Part shown: positions 33,792 through 41,028 of the stretch, in pieces | Numbering within the stretch: position 1 is the first letter of the stretch | Layout of the letters: the number at the start of each line of letters is the position of its first letter | NCBI GenBank assembly: GCA_963663775.1 | Contig: OY760624.1 | Span: 1,736,001 to 1,800,000 of the forward strand | Source: G963663775 sp963663775 | Lineage (GTDB): Bacteria > Bacillota > Clostridia > Oscillospirales > Butyricicoccaceae | Reading direction: 5' to 3' | Length of the DNA: 64,000 bases | The notes under the pieces: generated by a model | What the model saw: the letters and a program-made list of their open reading frames with translations, nothing else | Told to the model about the DNA's origin: nothing | The model's database searches: none | Program-made: the position numbers and the translations under genes

Positions 33792-33836
33792 ATCCCCCCA
33801 CAACGGTGTAATTTCGCCGCTGTGGGGGATTTTTTT
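33792..33836 (+). terminator. Intrinsic terminator
   Basis: ATCCCCCCACA and TGTGGGGGAT form a strong stem followed by seven Ts. It is the first terminator after the restriction gene. The 33840-34028 stretch holds GC-rich inverted repeats of the type found between conjugative-element genes, but no gene. Confidence 0.8.
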
Positions 33837-34028
33837 ACATTGTACGGCGCTTTAGTTCTGCATATCTAATTTAACTCAAACTGTCCCCCTGTCACCAAAT
33901 CGCTTTTCACTTTTCAAAGAACATATATAAAAGGGGCGGCACATTGAATCCCCCTGAGCCGACGGGTTCCCGTGACGCTACCCGCACTGGCGGTGCGGAC
34001 GTTTCGGCTTGTGCCTAGCAAGCCATCT

Positions 34029-34149
34029 TCAGACGGGTGTGATTCCATTCATAAGCTTGACGGAAAAGTCATTTTTGTAAATCTCCCATAGGTCATCGAA
34101 GCTGAAGAAGCCAGATTTATAGAGTTCTGCATCCATGATTGTACTGTCC
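34029..34149 (-). pseudogene. 3' part of a small island gene cut by the IS3 element
   Basis: The minus-strand frame reads DSTIMDAELYKSGFFSFDDL then WEIYKNDFSVKLMNGITPV and stop, and is open into the IS3 end at 34150. The codon use is clean, so this was a real gene. Its 5' part probably lies at 35404-35463. I do not recognise the family; the surroundings suggest a conjugative-element accessory protein. Confidence 0.5.
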
Positions 34150-34187
34150 TGGTCAAGCAAAATTGTAACACAAGAGACTAAAAGAAA

Positions 34188-35093
34188 TCAGCTAGCAGAC
34201 CGTATCTCGAATGGTGTCCGATATTGCAAAAAAGAATGTGGTCGGACATGGTTATACCAAACATATGCAAAATTTTCTATTGCATCACAAAGCTCTGTAA
34301 ACGAATGAAAATGATGTAAGTAAATCAATTCAGACTTCAGTGTATTAAAATAGCGTTCCATGGGTGCATTTTGCCATGGACAACCAGCTCGGCTCATGCT
34401 TTGTGTCACGCTGACAGATTCACAAAATTCCGTGAATTTATGCGAGGTAAATTGACTGCCTTGATCACTATGAAGCAGCAATTTCCCGCGGATTCGCGGC
34501 TGTGCTGCCAGCGCTTTTTTCAAGGTGCGAATCGCCAAATCGCTGGTGATATGTTTATCCGTGATGCTGGCGACTACGCTACGATCATATAAATCAAGGA
34601 TGGTGCAGTTATAATACATTCGACCATCTGCAAGAGATACATAGGTAAAATCTGTGCACCATTTTTGATTTTTCTGTGTTGCAGAAAAATCCTGCTGCAG
34701 CAAATTTTCGAATCTTTTATGCGGTTTTCCTGAATCGGTTTTTCTGAATTTTCTTCGCACAATAGAGTATAGTTTTAACTCTTGATTCATATATTTATGC
34801 ACAGTTAAAGCACTTAGATGAATAGAGATTCGCGATAGAAAAATGCGCATTTGACGATATCCATCCACACCTTTATGCTCGTGATAAATCCGTTCTATTT
34901 GCTTGAAAACTTGTTGTTTATGTTCCTGATATGCTTTTTTTCGATTTTTCAGAAAATTGTAGTATGCGTTTGGACAAATTCCAATCCGGCGTAACAGCCA
35001 CCGAATGCCGAATATACTATGGTGATTTTGGATAAATCGATAAGCCTCTAATCGATTTCCTTTGCAAAGAATGCCGCCGCTTTTTTTAGAAAT
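34188..35093 (-). CDS. IS3 OrfB integrase-type transposase
   Basis: The frame is open from 35093 without a canonical start, as expected for a product made by -1 frameshift from orfA. Reading order shows NRLEAYRFIQNHHSIFG, then KQIERIYHEHKGVDGYRQM (the HTH_21 region) and the rve core. WCTDFTYVSLADGR, LLHSDQGSQFTS and PMERYFNTLKSEL contain the D, D and E of the catalytic triad. A GTG at 34868 could give a shorter product. It appears intact. Confidence 0.9.
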   Translation of the reverse strand: MSKKSGGILCKGNRLEAYRFIQNHHSIFGIRWLLRRIGICPNAYYNFLKNRKKAYQEHKQQVFKQIERIYHEHKGVDGYRQMRIFLSRISIHLSALTVHKYMNQELKLYSIVRRKFRKTDSGKPHKRFENLLQQDFSATQKNQKWCTDFTYVSLADGRMYYNCTILDLYDRSVVASITDKHITSDLAIRTLKKALAAQPRIRGKLLLHSDQGSQFTSHKFTEFCESVSVTQSMSRAGCPWQNAPMERYFNTLKSELIYLHHFHSFTELCDAIENFAYVWYNHVRPHSFLQYRTPFEIRSAS

Positions 35094-35332
35094 TCATTTT
35101 CCTTTTTTGCTTCTGCCAGTTCTCGCTGTAATCGCCGAATTTCCTGCATTCCATCATATTCTGCTTGGGCTTCTGGATTTGTTTGGCATTCTTCTGCAAA
35201 TTCTCGACACCACTTGGAGATGCTCGCTTTCGAAACTCCATATTCTGCTGTGATGCTTTTATACGTGCGTCCTTGCTCTATATGTAACTGTACAATTCTT
35301 CTTCTGAATTCCGGCTCATAATTCTGTGACAT
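35048..35332 (-). CDS. IS3 OrfA DNA-binding protein
   Basis: The 94-residue helix-turn-helix protein has HTH_Tnp_1 motifs (RRRIVQLHIEQGRTYKSITA, YGVSKASISKWCREF) followed by a leucine-zipper-like coil (IRRLQRELAEAKKENEFLKK). The slippery run of seven As at 35081-35087 near its 3' end lies where the orfB frame opens, so ribosomes slipping back one base would make OrfAB. It recognises the element ends. Confidence 0.92.
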   Translation of the reverse strand: MSQNYEPEFRRRIVQLHIEQGRTYKSITAEYGVSKASISKWCREFAEECQTNPEAQAEYDGMQEIRRLQRELAEAKKENEFLKKAAAFFAKEID

Positions 35333-35403
35333 TTTGTCCCTCTTTTCTTTTGGTTCTTTCAGTATATCTTATGAGCCTCTACTGTTACAACTTTAGTTTA
35401 CCA

Positions 35404-35463
35404 CAACATACAGTGCACTTTCCGCCCGGTTGTCTTATCGGTGATAATGATTGGTGTAAGCAT
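35404..35463 (-). pseudogene. 5' part of a small island gene cut by the IS3 element
   Basis: ATG at 35463 with CAGGAGGT seven bases upstream opens 20 codons (MLTPIIITDKTTGRKVHCML) that run into the IS3 end. With the fragment at 34029-34149 this would form one small gene, but the two halves do not join in frame, so bases were lost at insertion. Confidence 0.5.
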
Positions 35464-35502
35464 TGAACATACCTCCTGTTACTCTGCGGTTATCCTGTGT
35501 AC

Positions 35503-35943
35503 TCAATCCAAATCTTCCAGTGTCGCCACGGTCATGGAGTGAATATCAATGCAATCGCTAATTTTCATCATGTGAACAGTGCATTTCTTTTGGCTACTCC
35601 ACTGCTCGACCACGACAACAGTCTGTCCCTTATGTACGATGGGTGTATTGGCTTCTGCTACCATATTCATGACATCGGTGTATCCGAAGCTTGCCTTTAG
35701 CATTGCACCTTCACCGCTGATTGCGAGCCGTCCGTTTTCGATATAGAGGGCTCCTCGTGTTGTCATGTTTGCATAGCGAGGGTCTTTGTGACCCCATGCC
35801 ACACGAACACGGCAGCCGATGGCATAGTCATTGTCTGGATGAGAATCAGCATAGGGACGATTGTCGTGGTCAATGGACAGCACCGGGTATTGTTGGAAGT
35901 TAATCGCTTCGGCGATTTTTGTTCTATCGGTTAAGTATTTCAT
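35503..35943 (-). CDS. Conjugative-element-type hypothetical protein
   Basis: This soluble 146-residue product has no signal or membrane segment. Features seen are YPVLSIDHDNRPYADSHPDN, GCRVRVAWGHKDPRYANMTT and a beta-rich C-terminal half ending DIHSMTVATLEDLD. AGAAAGGA precedes the ATG. I do not recognise a named domain. It sits in a run of short minus-strand genes separated by GC-rich inverted repeats, an arrangement common in integrative conjugative elements of Clostridia. Confidence 0.6.
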   Translation of the reverse strand: MKYLTDRTKIAEAINFQQYPVLSIDHDNRPYADSHPDNDYAIGCRVRVAWGHKDPRYANMTTRGALYIENGRLAISGEGAMLKASFGYTDVMNMVAEANTPIVHKGQTVVVVEQWSSQKKCTVHMMKISDCIDIHSMTVATLEDLD

Positions 35944-36022
35944 ATTGGATTCCTTTCTGCCCTGCCATCATCAGCAGCCGTAGGGCGGTTCGACTGGACG
36001 GGTCAACGACCCGTTTCGGCTC

Positions 36023-36202
36023 TTATGCAATTTCTATTTCATCGTAAAGAGCCTTTGCTTCTTCATAGGTATCGCAAACATCAACGTACACGTCATAACG
36101 AGGATGGCTTTCGTTGCGGCTATTCTCGCCATCTTCTGCCGGACGAATGCTTCCTTCAACTTTACCGTTATCGTAAAAATAAGTGGTGACTGTATATTTC
36201 AC
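36023..36202 (-). CDS. Small acidic hypothetical protein
   Basis: A 59-codon gene starts at GTG 36202 after GAGAGG and reads KYTVTTYFYDNGKVEGSIRP, then RYDVYVDVCDTYEEAKALYD. It is acidic, beta-alpha in pattern, with no recognised family. It belongs to the same run of small island genes. Confidence 0.6.
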   Translation of the reverse strand: MKYTVTTYFYDNGKVEGSIRPAEDGENSRNESHPRYDVYVDVCDTYEEAKALYDEIEIA

Positions 36203-36253
36203 GGTCCGTTCCTCTCTCCCCGTAAACCCGATAGGTCAGGCAGTGTGAAGTAT

Positions 36254-36454
36254 CTATTCCCCTAAGCTGATTTCATCCTGGTTGCCAGTCTCATATTCAT
36301 CCCCGATGGTGGCAAGTTCTGCCCAACTGGCGATGTCATCCGCATCTTCGTGCGGGTAACCCATATTGATAAGTGCGTTGTAGATATAATCGTAGGCATT
36401 TGCCTTATAGATGACCGTTACCCCGCTGTGCCTAATGTAGAGATGTTCATACAT
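36254..36454 (-). CDS. Small hypothetical island protein
   Basis: The 66-residue product (MYEHLYIRHSGVTVIYKANA, then YNALINMGYPHEDADDIASW) is acidic at its end. I start at 36454 because AGAAAGGATAAAAG lies upstream; the frame extends to 36499 through the leader hairpin. No family is recognised. Confidence 0.6.
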   Translation of the reverse strand: MYEHLYIRHSGVTVIYKANAYDYIYNALINMGYPHEDADDIASWAELATIGDEYETGNQDEISLGE

Positions 36455-36501
36455 TCTTTTATCCTTTCTGCCCTCGTGACCTCCGGGGCGGGTTGCCATA
36501 T

Positions 36502-37113
36502 TTAATCATAGAATGGTCGGAGGGTATCGTTCCAGACCTCATAGTTCCAGTTGCGGGTATTGAAGCGAATGTAATTATAATCAGTCGCGCAATAGACGGG
36601 GCGGCGGTCAATCTTCTTTCCGGTCTTGCGGATCTGGCGGTGCCGGTTTATCTCGACCTCATCAATCTCGTGCAGGATGGTCACCTTTGCGGGGTCGAAA
36701 TCGAACTCTTCACAAATCCACCGGATTGCTTCTTCATCGGTCATATAGTGGCAGCACTGTCCGCTTTCAGCTCCGTTGGCCAGTTTTGCATAATCAGCTT
36801 GCTTAATGTTCTGCTCCATCTCATAAGGCTGCCATTCCAGTTCTCTATTGAGATGTGCTTTGAGCATTTCGACTTCTTGCTCCAGTCCGGCAATTTTCTT
36901 ATTGACTGCTTCATTGGAGTTGTGGGTTTTAAGGATGGCTACGTTACTGGCTTTTCGTGCGATGGATTCAGCAATGCCACTCTCATTATTCTTATATGCT
37001 TTGCAGAAAGCGTCTTTATCAAGATTGCTTGCCATATAAGCTTTTTCGATGAAACTATAAAGGTTTAGGCTGGGATAGAAACCGGTTCGGCTTTCAAATT
37101 CCTGCATCATCAT
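36502..37113 (-). CDS. Island hypothetical protein with central coiled coil
   Basis: The 203-residue product contains a helical centre (NSNEAVNKKIAGLEQEVEML) and a C-terminal conserved-looking domain (MTDEEAIRWICEEFDFDPAK, YCATDYNYIRFNTRNWNYEV). GGAGGAATC precedes the start. It is the first gene of the leftward run and is divergent from the XRE gene at 37285. Its function is unknown; similar proteins occur in conjugative elements, as far as I recall. Confidence 0.6.
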   Translation of the reverse strand: MMMQEFESRTGFYPSLNLYSFIEKAYMASNLDKDAFCKAYKNNESGIAESIARKASNVAILKTHNSNEAVNKKIAGLEQEVEMLKAHLNRELEWQPYEMEQNIKQADYAKLANGAESGQCCHYMTDEEAIRWICEEFDFDPAKVTILHEIDEVEINRHRQIRKTGKKIDRRPVYCATDYNYIRFNTRNWNYEVWNDTLRPFYD

Positions 37114-37139
37114 TTTTGATTCCTCCTATATAATTTTCA

Positions 37140-37263
37140 ACTTCTTGAATGAAATTGTTTTATTCTTGCAAGTACAATATACCATGACGGTGTTTCATTG
37201 TCAACTGTATTTTTCAATATATCAATAAAAAGTTTTGACTTCTTGAATGTGCTATGTTATTGT
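37140..37263. promoter_or_regulatory. Divergent promoter region with 12-bp direct repeats
   Basis: ACTTCTTGAATG occurs at 37140-37151 and again at 37238-37249. The second copy overlaps the promoter TTGACT (37235-37240), 17 bases, TATTGT (37258-37263) that drives the XRE gene. The repeats are good candidates for operator sites of the adjacent regulator. Confidence 0.55.
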
Positions 37264-37284
37264 AAGAGCAGAGGAGGTGAACAC

Positions 37285-37494
37285 ATGATTTCATATAAGC
37301 CGCTCTGGCACACACTAATTGAAAAAGGCGTAAAGAAAATGGAACTCGTTGAAATGACAGGCATGAGCAGCGGAACGCTTTCTAAACTCAACAAAGATAA
37401 GAACGTTGCTCTGGATGTCATTGAGCGAATTTGCCTTGCCTTGGATTGTCCTGTAGAGGCAGTGGTGAAGATAGAAAAAGACCCAGACGCATGA
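37285..37494 (+). CDS. YozG-like XRE-family regulator
   Basis: This 69-residue single-domain helix-turn-helix protein (ELVEMTGMSSGTLSKLNKDK, IERICLALDCPVEAVVKI) belongs to the short Cro/XRE (YozG, HTH_26) type common in mobile elements. I start at ATG 37285 after GAGGAGGTGAACAC. It probably controls its own promoter and the divergent 36502 operon through the repeated ACTTCTTGAATG sites. Confidence 0.85.
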   Translation: MISYKPLWHTLIEKGVKKMELVEMTGMSSGTLSKLNKDKNVALDVIERICLALDCPVEAVVKIEKDPDA

Positions 37495-37518
37495 ACGTCC
37501 GGGTCCTAGGAGTGTAGC

Positions 37519-37773
37519 TTATTTCTTGCTATGTAGCGAAACACCGATGCGTGTCCTCACCCTCGAGTCGCTGTTCGGCTCACGGATGATGATATCAGAT
37601 AACTCGCAGCCGAGTGCTTCACATATCAAGTCCAAATGATTCAGATTCACCCGTTCTGCTATCTCGTGGTAAAGATCGTTGATAGTGGACGGTCTTATAC
37701 CAGTCGCCCGGGCAAGATCTGCCTGCGTCCACCTCCGCTCGCCAAGCCGGGTGGATAGTAAAATCCTAATCAT
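37519..37773 (-). CDS. Second XRE-family regulator
   Basis: The roughly 84-residue product has an XRE helix-turn-helix (RRWTQADLARATGIRPSTIN, HLDLICEALGCELSDIIIRE). Two starts are possible, ATG 37779 and ATG 37773; the second is better spaced from AAGGAGC. It converges with the other XRE gene, with only 24 bases between their ends, and lies at the rpsI-proximal edge of the island, a common place for excision control genes. Confidence 0.8.
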   Translation of the reverse strand: MIRILLSTRLGERRWTQADLARATGIRPSTINDLYHEIAERVNLNHLDLICEALGCELSDIIIREPNSDSRVRTRIGVSLHSKK

Positions 37774-37893
37774 AGCCATTGCTCCTTTACGTTAGATTCT
37801 AGCAACTATTGTAGAATCCCGCAGGATTTCGGTAGAAAATAACGCATTTCGTTATGGATATGAAGATGTAAAAAGCAACTATGTCAGAATAAC

Positions 37894-37943
37894 AAAAAGA
37901 CCAGTTATACCGAGCGTTCTGCTCCGATGTAGCTGGTCTTTTT
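37894..37943. terminator. Bidirectional intrinsic terminator
   Basis: AAAAAGACCAG pairs with CTGGTCTTTTT across a 28-base loop. It lies between the island edge genes and the right attachment repeat. The remainder of 37780-38148 has no gene. Confidence 0.7.
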
Positions 37944-38027
37944 TTATGCTTTTAGATGCATCTTAATTGAACCATTTTATGAACCTCAAATTGAACCTCA
38001 AAAACGGATTTTAAGGAAATGAACCTC

Positions 38028-38159
38028 AAATGAACCTTAAAATTTTTTGTTTTTTTGTGTTTTGCTTTATCAGACTTTGTGAAAGAAAAAAACCCAGAAA
38101 CCATAATAGTTTCTGGGTTTGTGCGTTTTTTGCAATTTTTTTGAAAGATTAGCGCTTGG
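38028..38159. repeat. Right attachment repeat at the end of rpsI
   Basis: These 132 bases are identical to 19006-19137 and cover the last codons of rpsI and its terminator. The intact rpsI reads into this copy. Immediately left, 37992-38027 also resembles the left flank apart from an 11-base insertion that duplicates TGAACCTCAAA. Confidence 0.85.
38083..38120 (-). terminator. rpsI terminator
   Basis: On the minus strand the stem AAACCCAGAAAC / GTTTCTGGGTTT is followed by TTTTTTTC, about 30 bases after the rpsI stop codon. Confidence 0.85.
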
Positions 38160-38556
38160 AGAACTGCGGTGCACGACGAGCAGCTTTCAAACCGTACTTC
38201 TTTCTTTCCTTCATTCTCGGGTCACGGGTCAAGAAACCAGCGGCCTTGAGAATGGCACGATATTCTTCTGTGTTTGCCTGCAGCAATGCACGAGAAAGAC
38301 CGTGACGAATTGCACCAGCCTGACCAGTGAAACCGCCACCGGTAACGGTGCATTCCAGGTCAAACTTTTCCGTGGTGTTGGTCGCTTCCATCGGCTGACG
38401 AACAATCAGCTTCAAGGTTTCTAAGCCGAAATAGCTGTCGATGGAACGATTGTTGATTGTAATTTTTCCAGTGCCACCGGGAAACAGTCTAACTCTTGCA
38501 ACAGAGGACTTTCTTCTGCCGGTTCCATAGAAATATGCTTTCTTAGGCTTGTACAT
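38149..38556 (-). CDS. rpsI: Ribosomal protein S9
   Basis: The 135-residue product shows the S9 signature AYFYGTGRRKSSVARVRL, GGGFTGQAGAIRHGLSRALL and the invariant basic tail RRAPQFSKR, whose last residues contact P-site tRNA. It is transcribed after rplM, the universal L13-S9 operon, with 24 bases between them. An AGGAGGAAAT ribosome site precedes the start. The gene is intact although an island is inserted at its 3' end. Confidence 0.98.
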   Translation of the reverse strand: MYKPKKAYFYGTGRRKSSVARVRLFPGGTGKITINNRSIDSYFGLETLKLIVRQPMEATNTTEKFDLECTVTGGGFTGQAGAIRHGLSRALLQANTEEYRAILKAAGFLTRDPRMKERKKYGLKAARRAPQFSKR

Positions 38557-38580
38557 GTATCAATTTCCTCCTTATAAGAA

Positions 38581-39012
38581 TTAGTTTGCAGTCCAAGCAA
38601 TCGGCTGCTGTGCTTCATGGTTGTGTGCAGCACCTGCGTAGACCTTCAGGCGAGTTGCGGATTGGCGACCGATAGAATTCTTCGGAAGCATACCCTTTAC
38701 TGCCAGATGCACAGCCTTTTCCGGCTGCTCTGTCATCAAGGTCTTGTACTGAATTTCCTTCAGACCGCCGACCCATCCGGTGTGATAACGGTAGTACTTT
38801 TGCTCAAGCTTCTTGCCGGTCAATACAGCCTTGTCAGCATTGATAACGATTACAAAATCGCCGGAATCAACGTGAGGGGTGTATTCAACCTTATGCTTGC
38901 CACGCAAAATTGCAGCTGCGATTGCAGCGGTTCTGCCGAGCGGCTTGCCAGCAGCATCCAGAACATACCACTTGCGTTCGATTGTCTCAGGTTTTGCCAT
39001 AAAAGTGGACAT
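38581..39012 (-). CDS. rplM: Ribosomal protein L13
   Basis: The 143-residue product contains ERKWYVLDAAGKPLGRTA, PHVDSGDFVIVINADKAVLT and KGMLPKNSIGRQSATRLKVY, diagnostic of L13, a primary-binding protein of the large subunit. I start at 39012 (MSTFMAKPE), which has GGAGGAACG upstream; an earlier in-frame ATG at 39045 lacks one. It is the first gene of the rplM-rpsI operon. Confidence 0.98.
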   Translation of the reverse strand: MSTFMAKPETIERKWYVLDAAGKPLGRTAAIAAAILRGKHKVEYTPHVDSGDFVIVINADKAVLTGKKLEQKYYRYHTGWVGGLKEIQYKTLMTEQPEKAVHLAVKGMLPKNSIGRQSATRLKVYAGAAHNHEAQQPIAWTAN

Positions 39013-39089
39013 GAAACGTTCCTCCATCTCAATATATTTAAACATTTTGTTTAGTTTACAGGATTTTATTGTGTTTTAAGACCTTGTCT

Positions 39090-39118
39090 ATTAAACCACA
39101 TTGGTGTGCGGAAGTCAA
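39090..39118 (-). promoter_or_regulatory. rplM-rpsI promoter
   Basis: On the minus strand TTGACT, 17 bases and TTTAAT lie about 80 bases before rplM, leaving room for a leader. Confidence 0.65.
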
Positions 39119-39221
39119 TTGCTTTTTTTCATTTTTTTAAATTAATCCGCATAAACTCTTTTAATCTCACTCAAACGCTTGAAATCTCTTGTTTTCTCAC
39201 AATACAATTTAAAATTGTTTC

Positions 39222-39250
39222 TTGAAGAATTCATAGAAGTCTGCTATAAT
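39222..39250 (+). promoter_or_regulatory. Promoter of the ttcA-like gene
   Basis: TTGAAG at 39222, a 17-base spacer and a perfect TATAAT at 39245-39250 lie 58 bases before the start codon. Confidence 0.75.
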
Positions 39251-39307
39251 TTACGAACCGATAGAAATATAAAAAACGGTGAATTCAGTGGAAAAGGAGA
39301 GTCCTCT

Positions 39308-40045
39308 ATGCAACGGATGTTGTCACATGTGCGGCGTGCAGTGGATGGATACCAGATGATTGCGGCAGGTGAGCGAATTGCTGTGGGTGTTTCAGGAGGA
39401 AAGGACTCCTTAACGTTGTTGGTGGCACTGGCAAATTTGCGGCGATTTTATCCAAATCCGTTTGAAATTGTAGCGATTACTTTGGAAATGGGCTATGATG
39501 AGATGGATTTTTCAGAAATTCAAGCATTATGCAATCGGCTGCAAATTGAATATATTCGTATCCCAACACAAATCAAACAAATTATTTTTGATATTCGCAA
39601 AGAAGAAAATCCATGCTCGCTTTGCGCCAAAATGCGGCGTGGAGCACTGCATGAGGCAGCTTTGGCGGCAGGATGCTACAAAGTGGCATTGGGACATCAT
39701 TTTGATGATGCGGTGGAAACCTATTTGCTGTCGCTGTTTTATGAGGGGCGTATTTCCTGTTTTAAACCCGTCACGTGGTTGGACAGACGAGATATTACAC
39801 TGATTCGTCCACTGCTCTATGTGCCGGAACAAGAAATTCGGAATTTCACACGTCGGCAGGCGTTGCCCGTGGTGCACAATCCGTGCCCGGCGGATGGAAA
39901 CACCAAACGGCAGGAGGTTAAGGAATTGCTGCTTTCTTTGGAAGCACAAGTGCCGCAGCTGCGCAATCGCATCTTTGGGGCGATGCAGCGGTATCCATTG
40001 GCAGGCTGGGGCTTAGCGCCTTCGAAACCAACAGATGCAGAATAG
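39308..40045 (+). CDS. TtcA/TilS-family tRNA sulfurtransferase or modification enzyme
   Basis: This 245-residue member of the PP-loop ATPase family resembles TtcA, which makes 2-thiocytidine in tRNA. The PP-loop is VGVSGGKDSLTLL (about residues 23-35). Cysteines in NPCSLCAKMRRGAL and NPCPADG can hold an iron-sulfur cluster, and GHHFDDAVETYLLSLFY is the conserved ATP/tRNA region. I use ATG 39308 with AAAGGAGAG upstream; the frame extends back to 39179 through the promoter. In Clostridia many such homologues are annotated as TtcA, but the exact target base is not proven. Confidence 0.85.
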   Translation: MQRMLSHVRRAVDGYQMIAAGERIAVGVSGGKDSLTLLVALANLRRFYPNPFEIVAITLEMGYDEMDFSEIQALCNRLQIEYIRIPTQIKQIIFDIRKEENPCSLCAKMRRGALHEAALAAGCYKVALGHHFDDAVETYLLSLFYEGRISCFKPVTWLDRRDITLIRPLLYVPEQEIRNFTRRQALPVVHNPCPADGNTKRQEVKELLLSLEAQVPQLRNRIFGAMQRYPLAGWGLAPSKPTDAE

Positions 40046-40067
40046 CAGTTCTATACGATACAAAAAG

Positions 40068-40105
40068 CAGCAGGTCAGCTGAGAAGCGTTGACCTGCTGT
40101 TTTTT
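40068..40105 (+). terminator. Intrinsic terminator
   Basis: CAGCAGGTCA and TGACCTGCTG form a 10-bp stem followed by six Ts after the ttcA-like gene. Confidence 0.85.
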
Positions 40106-40292
40106 GCATCATATTTGTAAAGCAAGGGGCGAGAGATGCGCATTATCAACAATGCCAAGTACAGAAAAACCGTTGGGTATAGCGGTAATCCATAAAAAAA
40201 GAAAATGTGCAAAAATTTTTCTTACGAGAAAATTTTTTTTGTGATACGATACGAATATATAAAATATGACATGTATGAAATGGAGAAGAAAA

Positions 40293-40754
40293 ATGCCAAA
40301 AACAAAAAAAGAAAGCTTTATTTACACCGTTATGATGTGTGCCTTTATGGTGTTCTGTATGAGCATTTATAATGTGGGCCTGCATCGGGGATTTTCAGGG
40401 GAGCTGCTGCGTGAGGTCGTGGTGGGGTTTCCAATTGCATATGTGGTGGCTTTGGTCTGTGATTGGTTCATTGTGTCCAAACCTGCGAAAAAAATTGCAT
40501 TTTCCATTGTAAAACCACAAGACAAACCGCTGAAAAAGATTGTGATGATTTCTTTTTGTATGGTTTGCGGAATGGTTGTTCTGATGTCTTTATATGGCGC
40601 AGTGGAGGTTGTCGGCTTTTCAAAGCAGCTTTTTGCAGTATGGATGAAAAATATTCCAGTGAATTTTGTAATGGCTCTGCCGCTGCAATTGCTGATTGCA
40701 GGTCCTGTCGTTCGATTTTTCTTTTCCAAATTGCCGTTGTCGGAAAATGCATAA
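40293..40754 (+). CDS. DUF2798 membrane protein
   Basis: The 153-residue product has four hydrophobic segments (FIYTVMMCAFMVFCMSIYN; VVVGFPIAYVVALVCDWFIV; IVMISFCMVCGMVVLMSLYG; NFVMALPLQLLIAGPVVRFF). These form two similar halves, matching the duplicated DUF2798 layout. The start at 40293 follows GGAGAAG. It is a single gene with no clear partners; its function is unknown. Confidence 0.8.
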   Translation: MPKTKKESFIYTVMMCAFMVFCMSIYNVGLHRGFSGELLREVVVGFPIAYVVALVCDWFIVSKPAKKIAFSIVKPQDKPLKKIVMISFCMVCGMVVLMSLYGAVEVVGFSKQLFAVWMKNIPVNFVMALPLQLLIAGPVVRFFFSKLPLSENA

Positions 40755-40958
40755 AGTTGCATTTTATGTTTTGAAGATTTTGGTAAGAAAAACACGGGCT
40801 GTGCATGCTTTGCGCAGTGTTTACAGCAGCGAAAATGCCCGCAGAAGCCACCTTTCAGGAGAAGTGAAAATAGCCGCTTAATAAAAGAATGTTTTTGCGG
40901 GATATACAGAAAAAATGATAAAATAATACAACATTCCCCTTATAAAACAAATAACATC

Positions 40959-40986
40959 TTTACTTTTATGGAAAACATCGTATAAT
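40959..40986 (+). promoter_or_regulatory. Promoter of the chemoreceptor gene
   Basis: TTTACT at 40959, a 16-base spacer and TATAAT at 40981-40986 lie about 43 bases before the start codon. Confidence 0.6.
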
Positions 40987-41028
40987 TAAATTATAAATGT
41001 TAAGTTTGTAGATAGGGAAGTGATTCGT

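Larger units (their letters stand above)
34150..35403 (-). mobile_element. Complete IS3-family element
   Basis: The ends TGGTCAAGCAAAATTGTAAC (34150) and the complement of TGGTAAACTAAAGTTGTAAC (ending 35403) are imperfect inverted repeats, matching at about 23 of 30 bases and beginning with TG as usual for IS3. The 1254-bp element encodes orfA and orfB with a frameshift signal. No matching target duplication is seen at the flanks (TCC and CAA). Confidence 0.9.
19006..38159. mobile_element. Composite genomic island integrated at rpsI
   Basis: A 132-bp direct repeat brackets 19 kb that contains the late part of a contractile-tail phage, a restriction-modification and ATPase block, insertion sequences, and small genes of conjugative-element style. 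The rpsI 3' end is a known integration site for integrative elements in Firmicutes. No integrase, relaxase, terminase or capsid gene is visible, so the island appears to be a decayed, non-autonomous composite. The phage part is visibly GC-richer than the 29-33.6 kb defence part, showing different origins. Confidence 0.75.
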
